From Trichosporon coremiiforme (Eukaryota; Basidiomycota; Tremellomycetes; Trichosporonales; Trichosporonaceae), in assembly GCA_039545355.1 (NCBI GenBank), contig BCJJ01000013.1, positions 496,001 through 560,000 on the forward strand: DNA of 64,000 nt, written 5' to 3'. Positions 1-11,049 of the stretch are shown here, piece by piece. The position numbers were made by a program, and so were the translations under genes. The first letter of the stretch is position 1. Every line of letters begins with the position of its first letter. A model generated the notes under the pieces. That model searched no databases. It had not been told where the DNA came from and saw only the letters and a list, made by a program, of their open reading frames with translations.

Positions 1-2118
1 GACGCATACTTTGCCGAAGTCCACCCCGTCCTTCCCGTCTTACTCGAGCCCGACTTCCGACGCCGACTGAACCGAGCCCTCGACTGCGCTGAGGCAGGCG
101 ACTTTGGCTCCATTCGTGCTGGCGTGAGTACAGCTGTGGCGCGCCGAACAGTTAGCTGACCAATCAGTTCCTGGCCGTTGTGTTCGCCGTGTTTGCGCTC
201 GGAGAGCGTGTGCTGGTTACGTCCCGGGCGTGGCAGCGCGAGCGCACCAAGCAGCGCAACAATGAGCCCGAAGGCGAGACGATCCAGCCGGGCGACGCCG
301 AGGCCGGTGTCATCTGGTTCGAGCGGAGTCAGGTTCTCCACTTCTCCTCGTACCGAGAAGTCGACCTGTACCAGGTGCAGTGCCTGACGCTGCAGTCTGC
401 GTTCCAGTCGGCCGTGAACGACATGCCCATGAGCTGGCTACTCGCGAGCCAGGCGCTGCGTGTCGCGCAGGACATTGGTTTGCATGTGAGTCCTTACGAG
501 CCTTATTGTTCGCTGACGTCAGTTCGACGCTCCGAGATTCAAGGTCTCGCTGCAGGTCAAGCAGCTCGGTGCGCGCGTGTGGTGGTCCGTATACGGTCTC
601 GAGCGAATGATCAGTATCACGCTCGGCCGCCCCGTTTGCGTCGACGACCAGGACATGGACATCTCGTACCCGCTCGCCGTTGACGATGAGACGCTGTTCA
701 ACCTCGGCGAGGCGCTGACCGAGGAGGCGGGCAACCTGCCCGAGGAGCCGGCGGACTGCACGATGTCGGGCTTTGTCGCGCTCACGAAGCTGGCCAAGAT
801 CGCCGGCCGCGTCGCGCAGCTCCTGTACCGCCCGAACCACTCCCGCTCGGTTTCGGACCAGCAGTGGGCCGAGAACCAGCAGAAGACGATCGACAAGCTC
901 GACCGCCTCCTCCGGGACTGGTTACAGAACGAAGTGGTAAGCTAGGCAATTTTGTGTCCTTATAGCTGACAGCAGCCTCAAAAGTACAAGGACGCATCGT
1001 CGTCGCGACCGATTTCGCTCATGTCGGCGGCGCTCAGCAATGGCTACTTTGCCGTGCTCCTGACGCTGCACCGCAACTTACTTCCGTCGAACCCGGCGTT
1101 TGCGCGTCCGCGCCCGAGCCCGTCGTCTCAGTCTCTTGCGCACTGTGTTGACGCCGCGCGCTCCGTGATCCATGTCGCGACTCAGTCGCGTGTGCTCGTG
1201 CCGGTCTCGCACCACCTGGCGGTCTTCTGCCAGTACCTGTGGAGTTCGGCTGTGATTCTGCTGTTGTGCGAGACGCGTGCGCGGGAGCAGATAGTCATCG
1301 ACGCGGTCGGCGCACACGTCGAGTCGTGCCACCAGGCGCTGCGTGCGCTCGAACCCGTCTGGCCGGGGTGCAGGAAGCTGCGCCAGCTGCTGACCGAGGT
1401 CGAAGCGCAGGCGAAGCAGGTGCGTACCGCCGCCGCGAGGCCGAAGAAGCGCCCGTCGTCGAAGGATCGGTCAAACTCGGCCAAGAAGGTCACCGGCGCT
1501 GCTCCCAATGCTCCCCGGGCCCAAAACTGGCAGCAGCCGCAGCAGGCCCCGCCCCTCACTGCGAACCAGGTGTACAGCCTCAGCCACGGCGGCGTCAACA
1601 ACCCCGCCCTCGCGCCGGGACTCGATGGAACGTTCAACCTGTTTGACGTTGGAGACATGAATTTCGACGGCCTCGAGATGCTGAACGCGTTCACGAGCGA
1701 TGCGTGGGCCGTTCCCGCTACGCAGTCCCCACTCGAAGTCGGCAGCAACACGGGGCAGACGCCGACGTCCACAGGCGCTTCGGCGCCAGGGCAGTCTCAG
1801 TCGATGCCCGCCCCCTCCGCGCCCGTGGGCAATGGCTCTGGGCTGGGCAGCATGCTGAACCCGTCACCTGGCAATGCTTCTGGATCCCGGTCGCGCGTGC
1901 TCGGTTCCGTTTCGAGCGACAGCAGCGCCCCGCTCGCTGGCCTCCCGAGCCCGAGTTCCGCGGCGACAGCGACCGCGAACTGGTTCACGGCCGGCTTGGG
2001 CCAGAACGCGGCGCCGAGCCCGGGTCCCGCGCCTAACGAGCTGGCCGAGATGTGGGCGCAGATCGCGGGCAACTCGTTTGACTGGGGTGCCGATCCCAGC
2101 GTACCGTTCAACATTTAG
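1..2118 (+). CDS. Fungal-specific transcription factor, C-terminal part (5' truncated)
   Basis: The gene runs in from the left edge. Frame-consistent exons are 1-123, 168-485, 523-936 and 973-2118 (the last acceptor could be 976), giving about 664 residues to a TAG stop. Introns are 37-44 nt with GTGAGT or GTAAGC donors. The visible part matches the fungal_trans regulatory domain: the opening DAYFAEVHPVLPVL segment, LASQALRVAQDIGLH, and RVWWSVYGLERMISITLGRP are hallmark segments of this domain in Zn(II)2Cys6 activators of the XlnR type. The last ~230 residues are low-complexity Ser/Gly/Pro/Gln-rich, as expected of an activation region. The DNA-binding zinc cluster would lie upstream, outside the window, so it is not seen. 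The role is nuclear transcriptional regulation; the target pathway cannot be told from the sequence. Confidence 0.85.
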
Positions 2119-2594
2119 GGAGTATTGAAGGCGGCGGCGCGTGTCAGCGCGTCAGCGCCAGCCGGCGCTAGAGCACAAGCGCACGCACATGCGGTGGCTC
2201 TGACCGCCAGTGGTCTTGCGGTCGCGACGGCGCAGACGGTGGCGGTAGCAAGCTCAGTGGCCAGAGTGAGGAAAGTGGAGATGAAGACGATAGTTAGTGC
2301 TGAGAAGCGGAGACAGGGGAGGGAATCGAGAAAGCACGAGGAGAGCAGCGTAATGACATAGAGCAACCGGATTATCATGTATGACAACCTGGCCCGAGTG
2401 CGTTGAACGCTGCACGTCCGGTGGTCCGGTCGGAGCTTACTGCATTGTCGGCGGGGCGGAACATGGACTCCGTTGCCCCTCAGCACGCCCGAAACACCAG
2501 GCAGATCTAGCCCGCTTTCACGTAAACCGTTGTACACTGCCCCTTGGGAATGATAAGATACAAGGATACATAATCGTCTACAGTGTTTGTATGT
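2119..2594. other. Convergent intergenic region
   Basis: About 480 bp between the stop codons of the transcription factor and DUT1, which point at each other. It should hold both 3' UTRs. I see no gene here; the small open frames show no recognisable motif. Confidence 0.6.
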
Positions 2595-3321
2595 TTACGC
2601 CGATGGCTCGGGGGGAGGGGCAGTCTTAGTCTCAGTAGCAGAGATACCAGTGGATCCAAACCCGCCCTCGCCACGGACCGTCTCATCGAGGTCCTCGACC
2701 TCAAGCGCGGGTGCCATACGCACCTCCTCGAGAATCAACTGCGCAATCCGATCGCCCTCGTTGACCTTGAACTCCTCGTCGCCGAGATTGAAGAGAATAA
2801 CCTTGAGAGGACCGCGGTAGTCGGCATCAATGACGCCGGCGCCCGTGTGGATGCTGTGCTTGGCCGCCAGGCCGGAACGAGGCGCGACACGGCCATAAGT
2901 GCCCAGGGGAAGGGCGATGGCAATATCGGTGTCGACCATTGCCTTTCCGCGCGCTGGGACAGAGGCGGGACGAGAGGCATACAGGTCGAAGCCGGCCGCG
3001 AAGGCGGATCCCCGCGTCGGGATGGTGGCATTGGGGGCGAGGCGCTTGACGCGCAGCGGCTCGGACTGTCGTTAGCACACACTTTCCATGCTCTAATCCC
3101 TCTCTTCCGTGCTCTTCTCTCTCGACACGGAACGTTGCCCAGCGGGGAAACAGAGAGGAGCACAAAGGGGGGACAGAGTGACTCACCAGCGCGCTCTTGG
3201 CACAGTTGCACGCGGCCTTGGCAGTGTTGAGCATCTTGGGCTGGGGCGGGGGCGAGGGGAGCTTAGCGGTGGCCTTCTTGCCCTCGTGAGGGGTCTTGCT
3301 GGGGGTGGAAACAGCGACCAT
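2595..3321 (-). CDS. DUT1: dUTP pyrophosphatase (dUTPase)
   Basis: Hydrolyses dUTP to dUMP and PPi, keeping uracil out of DNA and feeding dTMP synthesis. Exons on the minus strand are 3321-3187 and 3065-2595, a 121-nt intron with a GTGAGT donor, 201 residues. All five trimeric dUTPase motifs are present in order: GFDLYAS, APRSGLA, the [11 protein letters not shown] stretch that carries the catalytic Asp, GDRIAQL, and [10 protein letters not shown] near the C-terminus. The first ~45 residues (exon 1) are a Lys/Pro/Ser-rich extension of low conservation; it could be a targeting or regulatory tail. The start is the only Met that opens the exon. Divergent from mago, with about 215 bp between the start codons. 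Confidence 0.95.
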
Positions 3322-3536
3322 GTCGTTATTGATGCGATTCTCAACTGTCTGGATGCGAAATCAAACGCGTCTCGCACCCCGCGCGCCCCGCGACGCGTCT
3401 GTAATGTCGGCCATCTGCCACGCGTCCAAACCCCGAATTTTCCGTGGCCACCACAGCTCCCAGATGTTGTTGTGACGCAACGAGCTCGTCGCTCATGACC
3501 GATATTTTGAACAGGAAGGAAGACGAGAAGGCAAAG
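3322..3536. promoter_or_regulatory. Shared divergent promoter region DUT1/mago
   Basis: The 215 bp (or 173 bp if mago starts at 3495) between two divergent start codons must contain both promoters. No TATA box is evident. Confidence 0.5.
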
Positions 3537-4753
3537 ATGAGCACGACAATTGAGGAACTCCAGAACGACCCGTTCTACCTCCGGTAAGACGCTGAGCTGA
3601 GCTGTAGCGCCGACTGACACGGGACAGATACTAGTGAGTTGCTCCTCCCCTCTGATTCCCTCACCTCCCTCTCCTCCTCCCCTCCTCTCGACCGCATCTC
3701 TCCGACAATACGAGCTGGAAGGATAATTGGAAGGAAGATCCAGAGTGGCTGCTGCGCAGCCGCGGAGAATGCTCGCTGACGCCCCCTCAGCACCGGACAC
3801 CAGGGCCAGCACGGACACGAGTTCCTCGAGTTTGAGTACACGCACGGAAGGCTGCGGTACGCCAACAACTCGAACTATCGCAATGATTCCTTGATCAGGA
3901 AGGAGGGTGGGTGTCCCGCTCGCTGGAGGCGCGGCAGGCGCCGAAGGTGGCCTCATTGGCGGCGAGTGCGGCGGGCAGCAGCTACTGACAAGCACTGCGC
4001 GTGTGGAAAGTGCGAACAGTGGTCGTTGGCTGTGACTGTTTGTGTGACCGAGTGCGAGCTCAGCAAGTCCTCGAGCGGCTGATGAAACCGCCTGGTGACA
4101 GCGAACACAGTGTTGTATTGTGCCCCGCCTCCTGCGCCCCGCCTCCAGCTCGGCTCCGCTCGGATCAGGTCCGCTAACCCCAGTGTACGTCGGTCCCGCC
4201 GTCGCGGAGGAGTTCAAGCGTATCGTGCGCGACAGCGAGATCACCAAGTGAGCTTTGTTGGCCCTTTTTGAAGCTAACGGGATCAGGGAAGACGACGCGC
4301 AGTGGCCGAAGAAGAACGTTGTCGGACGTCAGGAGCTTGAGGTCAGGATAGACAAGGACCACATCTCGTTCGAGGTGAGTAGTCACGCCGAGCCTGTTCG
4401 GCGGCGTCCTTTCAGCTGAGGGGTGTTGCCGAGTACGCATAGCTGAACGACCCAGACCGCCAAGATTGGCTCCCTCGCCGATGTCAACGACAGTGAGGAC
4501 GCGGAGGGCCTCCGTGTCTTCTACTACCTCGTCCAGGACCTCAAGGTGAGCTATGCGTCAGGTTCGACAGCTAACTCGACATAGTGCTTCGTCCTGTCCC
4601 TCATCACGCTGCACTTCAAGATCAAGCCGAGTGAGTACTGCTTAGACTGGTGTGGTCTTGGAGCTCGTCCGAGCCTGAAAACATCATGCGGCGTGCAGAA
4701 TGTCCGCCCTTGCTCTGTTACCAGTTGAGGGGTTGCGGTCTACGAGCAGGTGA
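3537..4753 (+). CDS. mago: Mago nashi, exon junction complex core subunit
   Basis: Mago pairs with Y14 (RBM8A) and clamps eIF4A3 on spliced mRNA in the exon junction complex. Proposed exons: 3537-3583, 3628-3633, 3791-3906, 4184-4247, 4287-4374, 4456-4545, 4585-4630 and 4725-4753. Spliced protein reads [86 protein letters not shown] and LHFKIKP, almost collinear with metazoan MAGOH. The second exon is only 6 nt and is required to encode the invariant Arg-Tyr-Tyr. An in-frame upstream ATG at 3495 would add 14 residues. The 3' end is the weak point: splicing to 4725 restores the canonical Ile after IKP and adds eight residues; reading through the last intron to the TGA at 4724-4726 is the alternative. 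Confidence 0.9.
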
Positions 4754-6452
4754 AGTTGGTGCCGTGCGGGCCGGACTCTGTCCCTCGAGTGCCAGACGCT
4801 TACTATGGCGCCGCTCTAGACCGTAATTTGAACGAGGGAATCTTGTGCTGACCTCCCAGTCCAACAGTAGACGACAGATGAGACGGCGAGAAGGGCGTGT
4901 CGGACGACACTCGCAGGGGTATTCTTGGTCTCAGCCTGAGACGACATATCAGGCTATTGTAGACGCAGAAGCAGCCGCACACGACCAGAGTCGCGCGAGC
5001 GGGCCGCAAGCATTATGCATATGTAACAATGAGCATCAGCGGCAGCCGAGGCAACGGCGGTGACAATGGCATCGTGACGGATTGAATGGTGCGCTAGTTC
5101 TACCGTAACGGTCTACCGACAAGGACGGCGCAGCGGGTCCAATGCCGGTAGAAGGGGCGCTGCGGTTCTGTGGTCTGGAACCTTGGAACATGACGATAGG
5201 ATTTGGCTGGAACCGGGAGATGGAGACTATTGGCCGCCGCTGTCTCTGGGGGGGGGGGGGGGGGGGGGGGCCGGCACTGGCCGAGCTTGGTCGGGCATTG
5301 TTGTTGCGTGTTGCATGTTTCGTCGTTCGGCACAAGGAAGGGCCGAGGGGCAGGGGAGTAGTCTAGGACGTGGGACGGAGAGTGCATGGAAAAAAAACAG
5401 GTTAAGGTTGCATGTCAGAGGCATGGACGGGAAGCGTCGATGACGGATGACGGTCTAGGCGGCCACGGTCGCACTACTGGGGCGTCAGGCGTTGGGCATG
5501 CTGGAATGTGAGGCAACTGCGTCGGAAAGAAGCTTGACGCGAGCAGTGGAAGCCTTCCAGGCGCGCTGGTTCCGAGTGCGCAGCGGGTAGCGCAGCAGTA
5601 CTGCATCCCAAGAGCCACAGCTCGAGATCTCCGCGATACAAGCAAGCCTCGGTAGAGTCTGAGGAACGGCGGCATGGTCTTTGGTCCATCGTCCCCGTCT
5701 CCTCCTGGAACAGGGTTCGAAATCCACTATCCACTGCCCCTCTGCTTCTTTTCCGCCCTCATAGTTGTCAACGATCGCTGCACACAAGAAAAAGCGACGA
5801 CAGTGCAACAAGAGATACCTCTCCAAACGGCTGTGCTTGTTGTTCAATCGAGGCGCTGCAGTCTGCACCAGCTGCCAGCTCTTTGTGCTCCAAGCCAAGA
5901 CTCTCCAGTCTGAATCTGAAATCGTAATCAGGATCTAGAAATCGAAATCGGCAGCCGGGGCCGCTCGTTGCCGATCATCGAGGACGGAAGCGCCTACCGC
6001 GTACGAGCCCTGGCCTGGGCTCCGGCGACGGCAGTACCTCGCCCATACCGCTATACCGTAAGACCATCTCGCTCGCACCAGCTTGCTTTACTCTCGGGAA
6101 TAGGAAATCACCACACTCCAATCCTCCTTTATCTCGTTTGTCTTCCTCCACCCCCCAACAATCAACGCTCCATCCAGTCGTCTGCACCACACCCCCTCCC
6201 CCACCCCCGCTGACGACTGCATCGACGTCCCCGGGCCGCGGCACGACCACCCCAAAACGCCCCTGCACCCACAGCGCACTGTGACACCCCCGCCGCCGCT
6301 CTCCTCCCAGTGCCGCCGCATCGGCGATCGCTCGGGCAACTCCCCTCGAGCTTCAGACTGCCCTCTCCATCATTCAGTCTTCCTCCGGTCCATGATTTAA
6401 CAACACCACCACAGCAACCTGGACCCTTGCATCACACCAACTCCCACCCACC
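4754..6452. other. Gene-free interval upstream of ELL
   Basis: About 1.7 kb with no frame that resembles a known protein. It contains a homopolymeric G tract (5248-5270). From about 6060 to the ELL start the plus strand is pyrimidine-rich, as in fungal promoters and 5' UTRs, so the right end is probably the ELL promoter and leader. Confidence 0.5.
5248..5270 (+). repeat. Homopolymer G tract (23 G)
   Basis: Uninterrupted run of 23 G in intergenic DNA. Length may be unreliable in assembly. A run like this can form a G-quadruplex; whether it acts as a promoter element is not shown. Confidence 0.9.
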
Positions 6453-8612
6453 ATGCCCCTCCCCAGCGGGACGGTGCCGGTCGCGCCCAGCGCTGCGGAC
6501 ACGCCCCCGCCCCCAGCTTTCCTTGTCCGGTTCCCAGAGGACACGTGGGCCAAGCTCGCCGCCGCCGATGGCGAGGTCACGATCACTGTCGGCGATGACA
6601 TGGTGAGCACAATAGAGACCCTCCCGGAGAATGCGCTGACGAATGCATAGACTCTGAACCTGCCCGGGCAGGAACCGATCCGGCTAGACAGCCAGACAGC
6701 CCAGCAGTCGGAACTGTACGCCTTCGACCCCAGCGCGCACCAGCTCGCGCCCATCGGTGTCGCGGACGCGCGATTATCGGTCCCGTTCTCCGCCGCGTCG
6801 GTGGGGCGCGCCGCCGAAAAGGTGCGGCTGCAGAACGCCGCGCTCGACGCCCAGCGAGAAGCGCGAGCAGCCCGGGTCATGGGCAACAAGCCGTCGTCGC
6901 ACTCAAGACAGCCAAGTCTCAGCAGCCTACCGCAGCGGCCGTCGCCGTCGCCCGCACCGCCGATGGCGCGCACGGTTAGTGGACCCGCCGCCTCGACGCT
7001 CGGCAGTAGCATGGGCGAGAAGATCCCGCTGAAGACGCGAGTCGTGCAGTTCCTCGCGCTGGGTCCGACTACTGTCGACGAGATCCTCGAGCACACGCAG
7101 GGCGACTACAACGACGTGCTGCGCGTCGCGAAAGTGATCGGCCTCCAGGAAGACGGGCAGTACCGCCTCCGACCGGCGCAGTACGCCAAGATCAAGATCG
7201 GTTCGTGGAAGTACACCCACGACGAGAAGGTGCGCGTGATCGGGCTCGCGCGACAGGCATTCGACGAGCTCGGCCTCGCCCCCGACGCCGAGGAGCGCGA
7301 CGAGCTCGACCAGAAGGAGCGTGAGGCCCTCGGCTCCACCGGTTCCAGTGCTTCAGCCTCGCCCGCCTCGCAACCGGCGCCCTCTGTCTCGCCCGTCAAA
7401 CAGAAGCAGCTCTCCCTCTCCCCGCAAAAAACCCTCCCGAGCCTGTCAAGAAGTGCCTCTCCGGCGGGAGCACCCGCAGCCCCCGCTCCAACGAAGAAGG
7501 CTGCCAAGGCCGCCGGCCCCAAGACCAAGGTCGCGAAGCAGATCGCCAAGATGCGCAACGACCACATCGCCAAGCAGCGCAGCAGCAGTGCCACCGGCGC
7601 GTCGCGTGTTGCGTCGCCGTTGCCAGGTGTCGACGAGAGCGATGACGAGGGGGAGAAGGAGAACGAACGCGAAAAGGAGAAGGAAAGGGAACGAGAAAGG
7701 AAGAGGGAAGAGGAGGAAGAGAAGAAGCGGGAAAAGGAGCGCGAGGAGGAACGCAAGCAAAAGGAGCGCGAGGCGAAGGAGCGCGAGCGCGAGCAGCGCG
7801 AGAAGGAGCGCGAACGCGAACGCGAACGCGAACGCGAACGCGAACGTGAGAGGGAACGTGAGAGGGAAAAGCCACCACCGAAGAAGCGAGCGACCGTTTC
7901 CGCCGCAGCCGCCGCCGCCGCCGGTCTGCCCGAGAAGCCCGTCTCTGCCATCAATGCCTCGCGCAAGCCCCCATCAGCGGAGAACGGCAAGCGCGGCGCC
8001 GAGAAGCCGCCAGCACACGACAAGAAGCGCCGCAGCACGCACGACTACACCTCCAGCGAGAGCGACTCGGAGCCCGAGGCAGGCGAAGTGCGTGGCCGTG
8101 CTCGCACCAAGAAGACTGTCGCTGTGACTAAGGAGCGCACCGGCAAGGCCAACGGACACCGCGACTCGACCGGTCGCAAGCGCACCTCGCCTGTCTACAC
8201 GAGCAGCGAGGACGAAGGGCCGCCGCTGAAGAAGCGTGCGTCGCCCGAGAAGGCTTCTCTCATGGACTCGCTCTCGGCGAAGCGCAAGGGCTCGCCCGCC
8301 GTCACAGTCACAACGACGAAGGTGAAGAAGACGAACGGCGCGAGCAACGGCGGCGCGACTCCCGTCGGGCGCGCGTCCACGCCGAGCACGGGCGCTCCCG
8401 ATCCCCGCACGCTGCGCGAGAAGTACGAGCGTCTCTATGCCGAGTACGAGCGTGTTGGCGAGCGTCTAGCGGGCTTCTACGCCGCGGCGGAGAGGATACG
8501 CGATGGGTCACCTGGTGCCGAGCCCCCGAAAAGCTCCGATGTCAGGAGGGACGCGGAGAGGTATGAGGAGATGCACCGCGAGCTCGAGAAGATTCGGACG
8601 TGGTTCAGCTGA
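6453..8612 (+). CDS. ell1: RNA polymerase II elongation factor ELL family
   Basis: Exons 6453-6602 and 6651-8612 with a 48-nt intron; 703 residues. The architecture is that of ELL. There is an N-terminal region, then an ELL winged-helix segment at about 171-257 (IPLKTRVVQFLALGPTTVDE, followed by VLRVAKVIGLQEDGQYRLRP). A Ser/Pro/Lys-rich linker follows, with an extremely charged Glu/Arg/Lys tract at about 380-458. A C-terminal occludin-homology segment spans about 634-703 (LREKYERLYAEYERVGERL to ELEKIRTWF). ELL suppresses transient pausing of Pol II and works with EAF proteins. The charged tract is encoded by near-perfect GAACGC-type hexamer repeats around 7640-7875, so its length is likely variable. 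The start ATG sits just after a pyrimidine-rich leader. Family assignment is from remembered motifs and not from a search. Confidence 0.82.
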
Positions 8613-9100
8613 GCGCGGAAGGGCGAGCGAAGCGAGCCGTGAGCTCACACTACACACCTTCTCTTCGCATCGTATCACATCATCCCGCCGCACACGACCC
8701 AAGACCTTCCTATCCAGCGCCAGAGTCGAACAACCAAAACGTGCAGAGCCTCAACGCCGACGCACACACCAGAGTGGGGGAGAGAGGAGGAGGAGGAGGA
8801 GGAGGAGGAGGAGGAGAATGAGGGAACCATGTTGTAACCACAACCAACCACGACACCGAACTAGACGTTGTACATATAATCTCACACACAACAGCACCTG
8901 CCATCTCAATTCGTAGTACAGGGCGGCCGACGGGGCCACGGAGGTCTGGAGCGCATGCAATTTGTATCCAGCAATGAGCAGTCAGCGACGCGAGCAACGA
9001 GTTGGTACACTAATCATGAGCAACTGGGGAAAGACTGGTCGGACAAAAATCAAGCAGCAAGCGCAAGTAACAGGATACATCTAGAGTCTACCTCTCTAGT
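8613..9100. other. Convergent intergenic region with GGA repeat
   Basis: Lies between the stops of ELL and the UCH37 homologue. It contains an uninterrupted AGG/GGA trinucleotide tract at about 8785-8816. No gene seen. Confidence 0.7.
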
Positions 9101-10431
9101 CTACTCGTCCTTGTTCGCCTCCCTCCTCTTCTTTCCCTTCTCCCTGGCCGCATCGATTGTCTTCTCCCTTCCCTCGGCGTCCTCGCTCTCGGCGAAAGCC
9201 TTGAACAGTTCCAGAACAACGGGGAGAATGTTGTGCCTCCTGAGGCTGTTCTCCATAGCGCCTCGGGCGCGCTTAGCCTCCTCATGCTGGAGCTGTTCCT
9301 GGAGCTCAAACTTCCTCCCCTCGCTGCTGAGACCCGGTTGGGCAAGCTCGGCCTTGAGCCTCGGCACGGGATCCTGGCGCACAGCAAGGAGGTTGAACAT
9401 GACGCTTCCGGGGGGATACGTCTCGATACGGGCCTGGATGGTCTCGCGGGCGGCGTCGAGCCAGCTCTCGCCGTCCTCAACGGGCGCGTGCATGATCGGG
9501 CTCGCCTGGAGACCGTCAAGCTCGTACAGCAGCCCATGAACTGGGAGGTACGTGATGAAGTGATACGCGTCCTCCTTTGCGTCTTCGGGGACTGCGGAGG
9601 GGTCGAGTGAGAAAGGGGACGTCTTGGAGAACGAGTTGTGCACTTCGCGGATCTGGTCGGACGACGCGACGACGTGCCCGAGGCTGTGATCGCGGTCAGC
9701 TACACACTGGTCGATTCAGCTACGCCTCTGGCGCTATAGCCAGCCAGTGATGACCCAGCCAATTGCCACCGCTGTGATACTCACTCCATCGAGCCCATGC
9801 CCGCGCCAAACTCCTTCAGGTTGCCCAGCTCTGCGCCAATCTCGACGCCGGGCGCATCAACGTTCATGACCGCGTTCAGCGCGGCAATAGTGCCGCAAGA
9901 GTTGTTGATGACCTGCGGGTTAGCGACAAGCGGCAAGCAGCAAGCGGAAAGCGGCCACCCAAGCGTCGGGCACGATATCGCCACCTTGATCTAGAGCAAT
10001 TGAGCAGAGCATGAAGGACGCCGCATGAAAGAGAGCAAGAGAGCAAGAGACCACGCTGTTCCGCCTCCGGCATCCGGCGTCCGGCGTGCGGCGTCGCGAG
10101 CTACTACTCACCTGGTTCGCAAACCACACCCCGCTATCGAGCGCATCGACCTGCACGCCGGCGCGGTCCTCAGCCCCGCCGCCGACGTACTTGAACAGGA
10201 AGATCAGCGCGTAGACCGGCTGCAGGGGCGCGAGCGTCTCGGCGTCGAGCGAGTAAAGGTCGTCCTGCTTGTCAGTATAGCTGTTGACGCTGAGCAGTCG
10301 TCCAACGAGCGCGCCTCGCGCCTGCCGCCGCGCTCCGTACTCACAACCTGCAGCCCCTTGACGCCCAGCTGCCGCAGCAGCTCCGAGAACACCTGCGGGT
10401 CCGACTCGGTCAGGCACCATCCGTCCTCCAT
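9101..10431 (-). CDS. uch2: Ubiquitin carboxyl-terminal hydrolase, UCH37/UCHL5 type
   Basis: Cysteine protease of peptidase family C12 that trims ubiquitin; UCH37 acts on the 19S proteasome lid through Rpn13. Exons on the minus strand: 10431-10345, 10264-10112, 9912-9785 and 9683-9101, giving 316 residues. The N-terminus carries WCLTESDPQVF, then YALIFLFKY, then VINNSCGT with the nucleophile Cys86. The catalytic His164 is in YHFITYLPVHG and Asp179 in LYELDGL, at nearly the same spacing as the human enzyme. The C-terminal part (~ residues 230-316) has the ULD-like helical segment, ending in a Lys/Arg-rich tail; it is shorter than in animals. All introns have GTGAGT donors. Convergent with ELL and tandem with the reductase gene upstream of it. 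Confidence 0.93.
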
Positions 10432-11049
10432 TGTGTTGCCTTGTAGGTGGTGTCGTGTCGTGGTGAAAGGGAGTGACGTTACACGGCTGAAAGGCGAGCA
10501 AAATGAAATCCCGCGCGCGCGTCATGTTGCCGCCATATGGTGCGCCAGGCACGACCTCCACTCTGTTCTTGACCACCTCATTGACCACAATGCCTTTGCG
10601 TGGCGTTGTCCATGGCTGCTGAGGACGCGTATTGTCTATCCATTGCTACCTGGCTGACCGAGATTGTGTGCGGAGGACAGTTATCGCTGCTTAGTATATG
10701 GTCTGGAGCGGAACCATCCACCTCCCAAAACCGCTGCACTGCCGTCTCGGAGAGCCAAAATGATGCATGTCATGGGTCATGGGATATCTCCGCTACGTAT
10801 AGTTTATGCGTGTTCTACGTGCGTTTCTTCTCTCGTACACCTGCGCGTTCGCTGCGTGCAGTTTGGTCTCACGCTGACCTGGCCACAGCCTGGGACTGGG
10901 CACCGGCTCGGAGTGTGATTTCTTCTGAGCTGATCTCCACCTTCGCCTCCGCTTCGGCTTGGGCACTGTCGTCCTCGCCTCAGCCCGCCTCGGTTCGGAT
11001 CGGACACCGACGTCGTCTCGTCGCCGCGCATCCTCGCCTTCATAGTAAA
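10432..11049. other. Intergenic region between reductase 3' end and UCH37 start
   Basis: About 620 bp. Should contain the reductase 3' UTR and the UCH37 promoter. I see no coding signal or TATA box. Confidence 0.5.

Noticed and set aside
5695..5740. Possible tRNA T-arm (GGGTTCGA)
   Set aside because: The flanking bases do not pair as a T stem and no acceptor, D or anticodon stem could be drawn.
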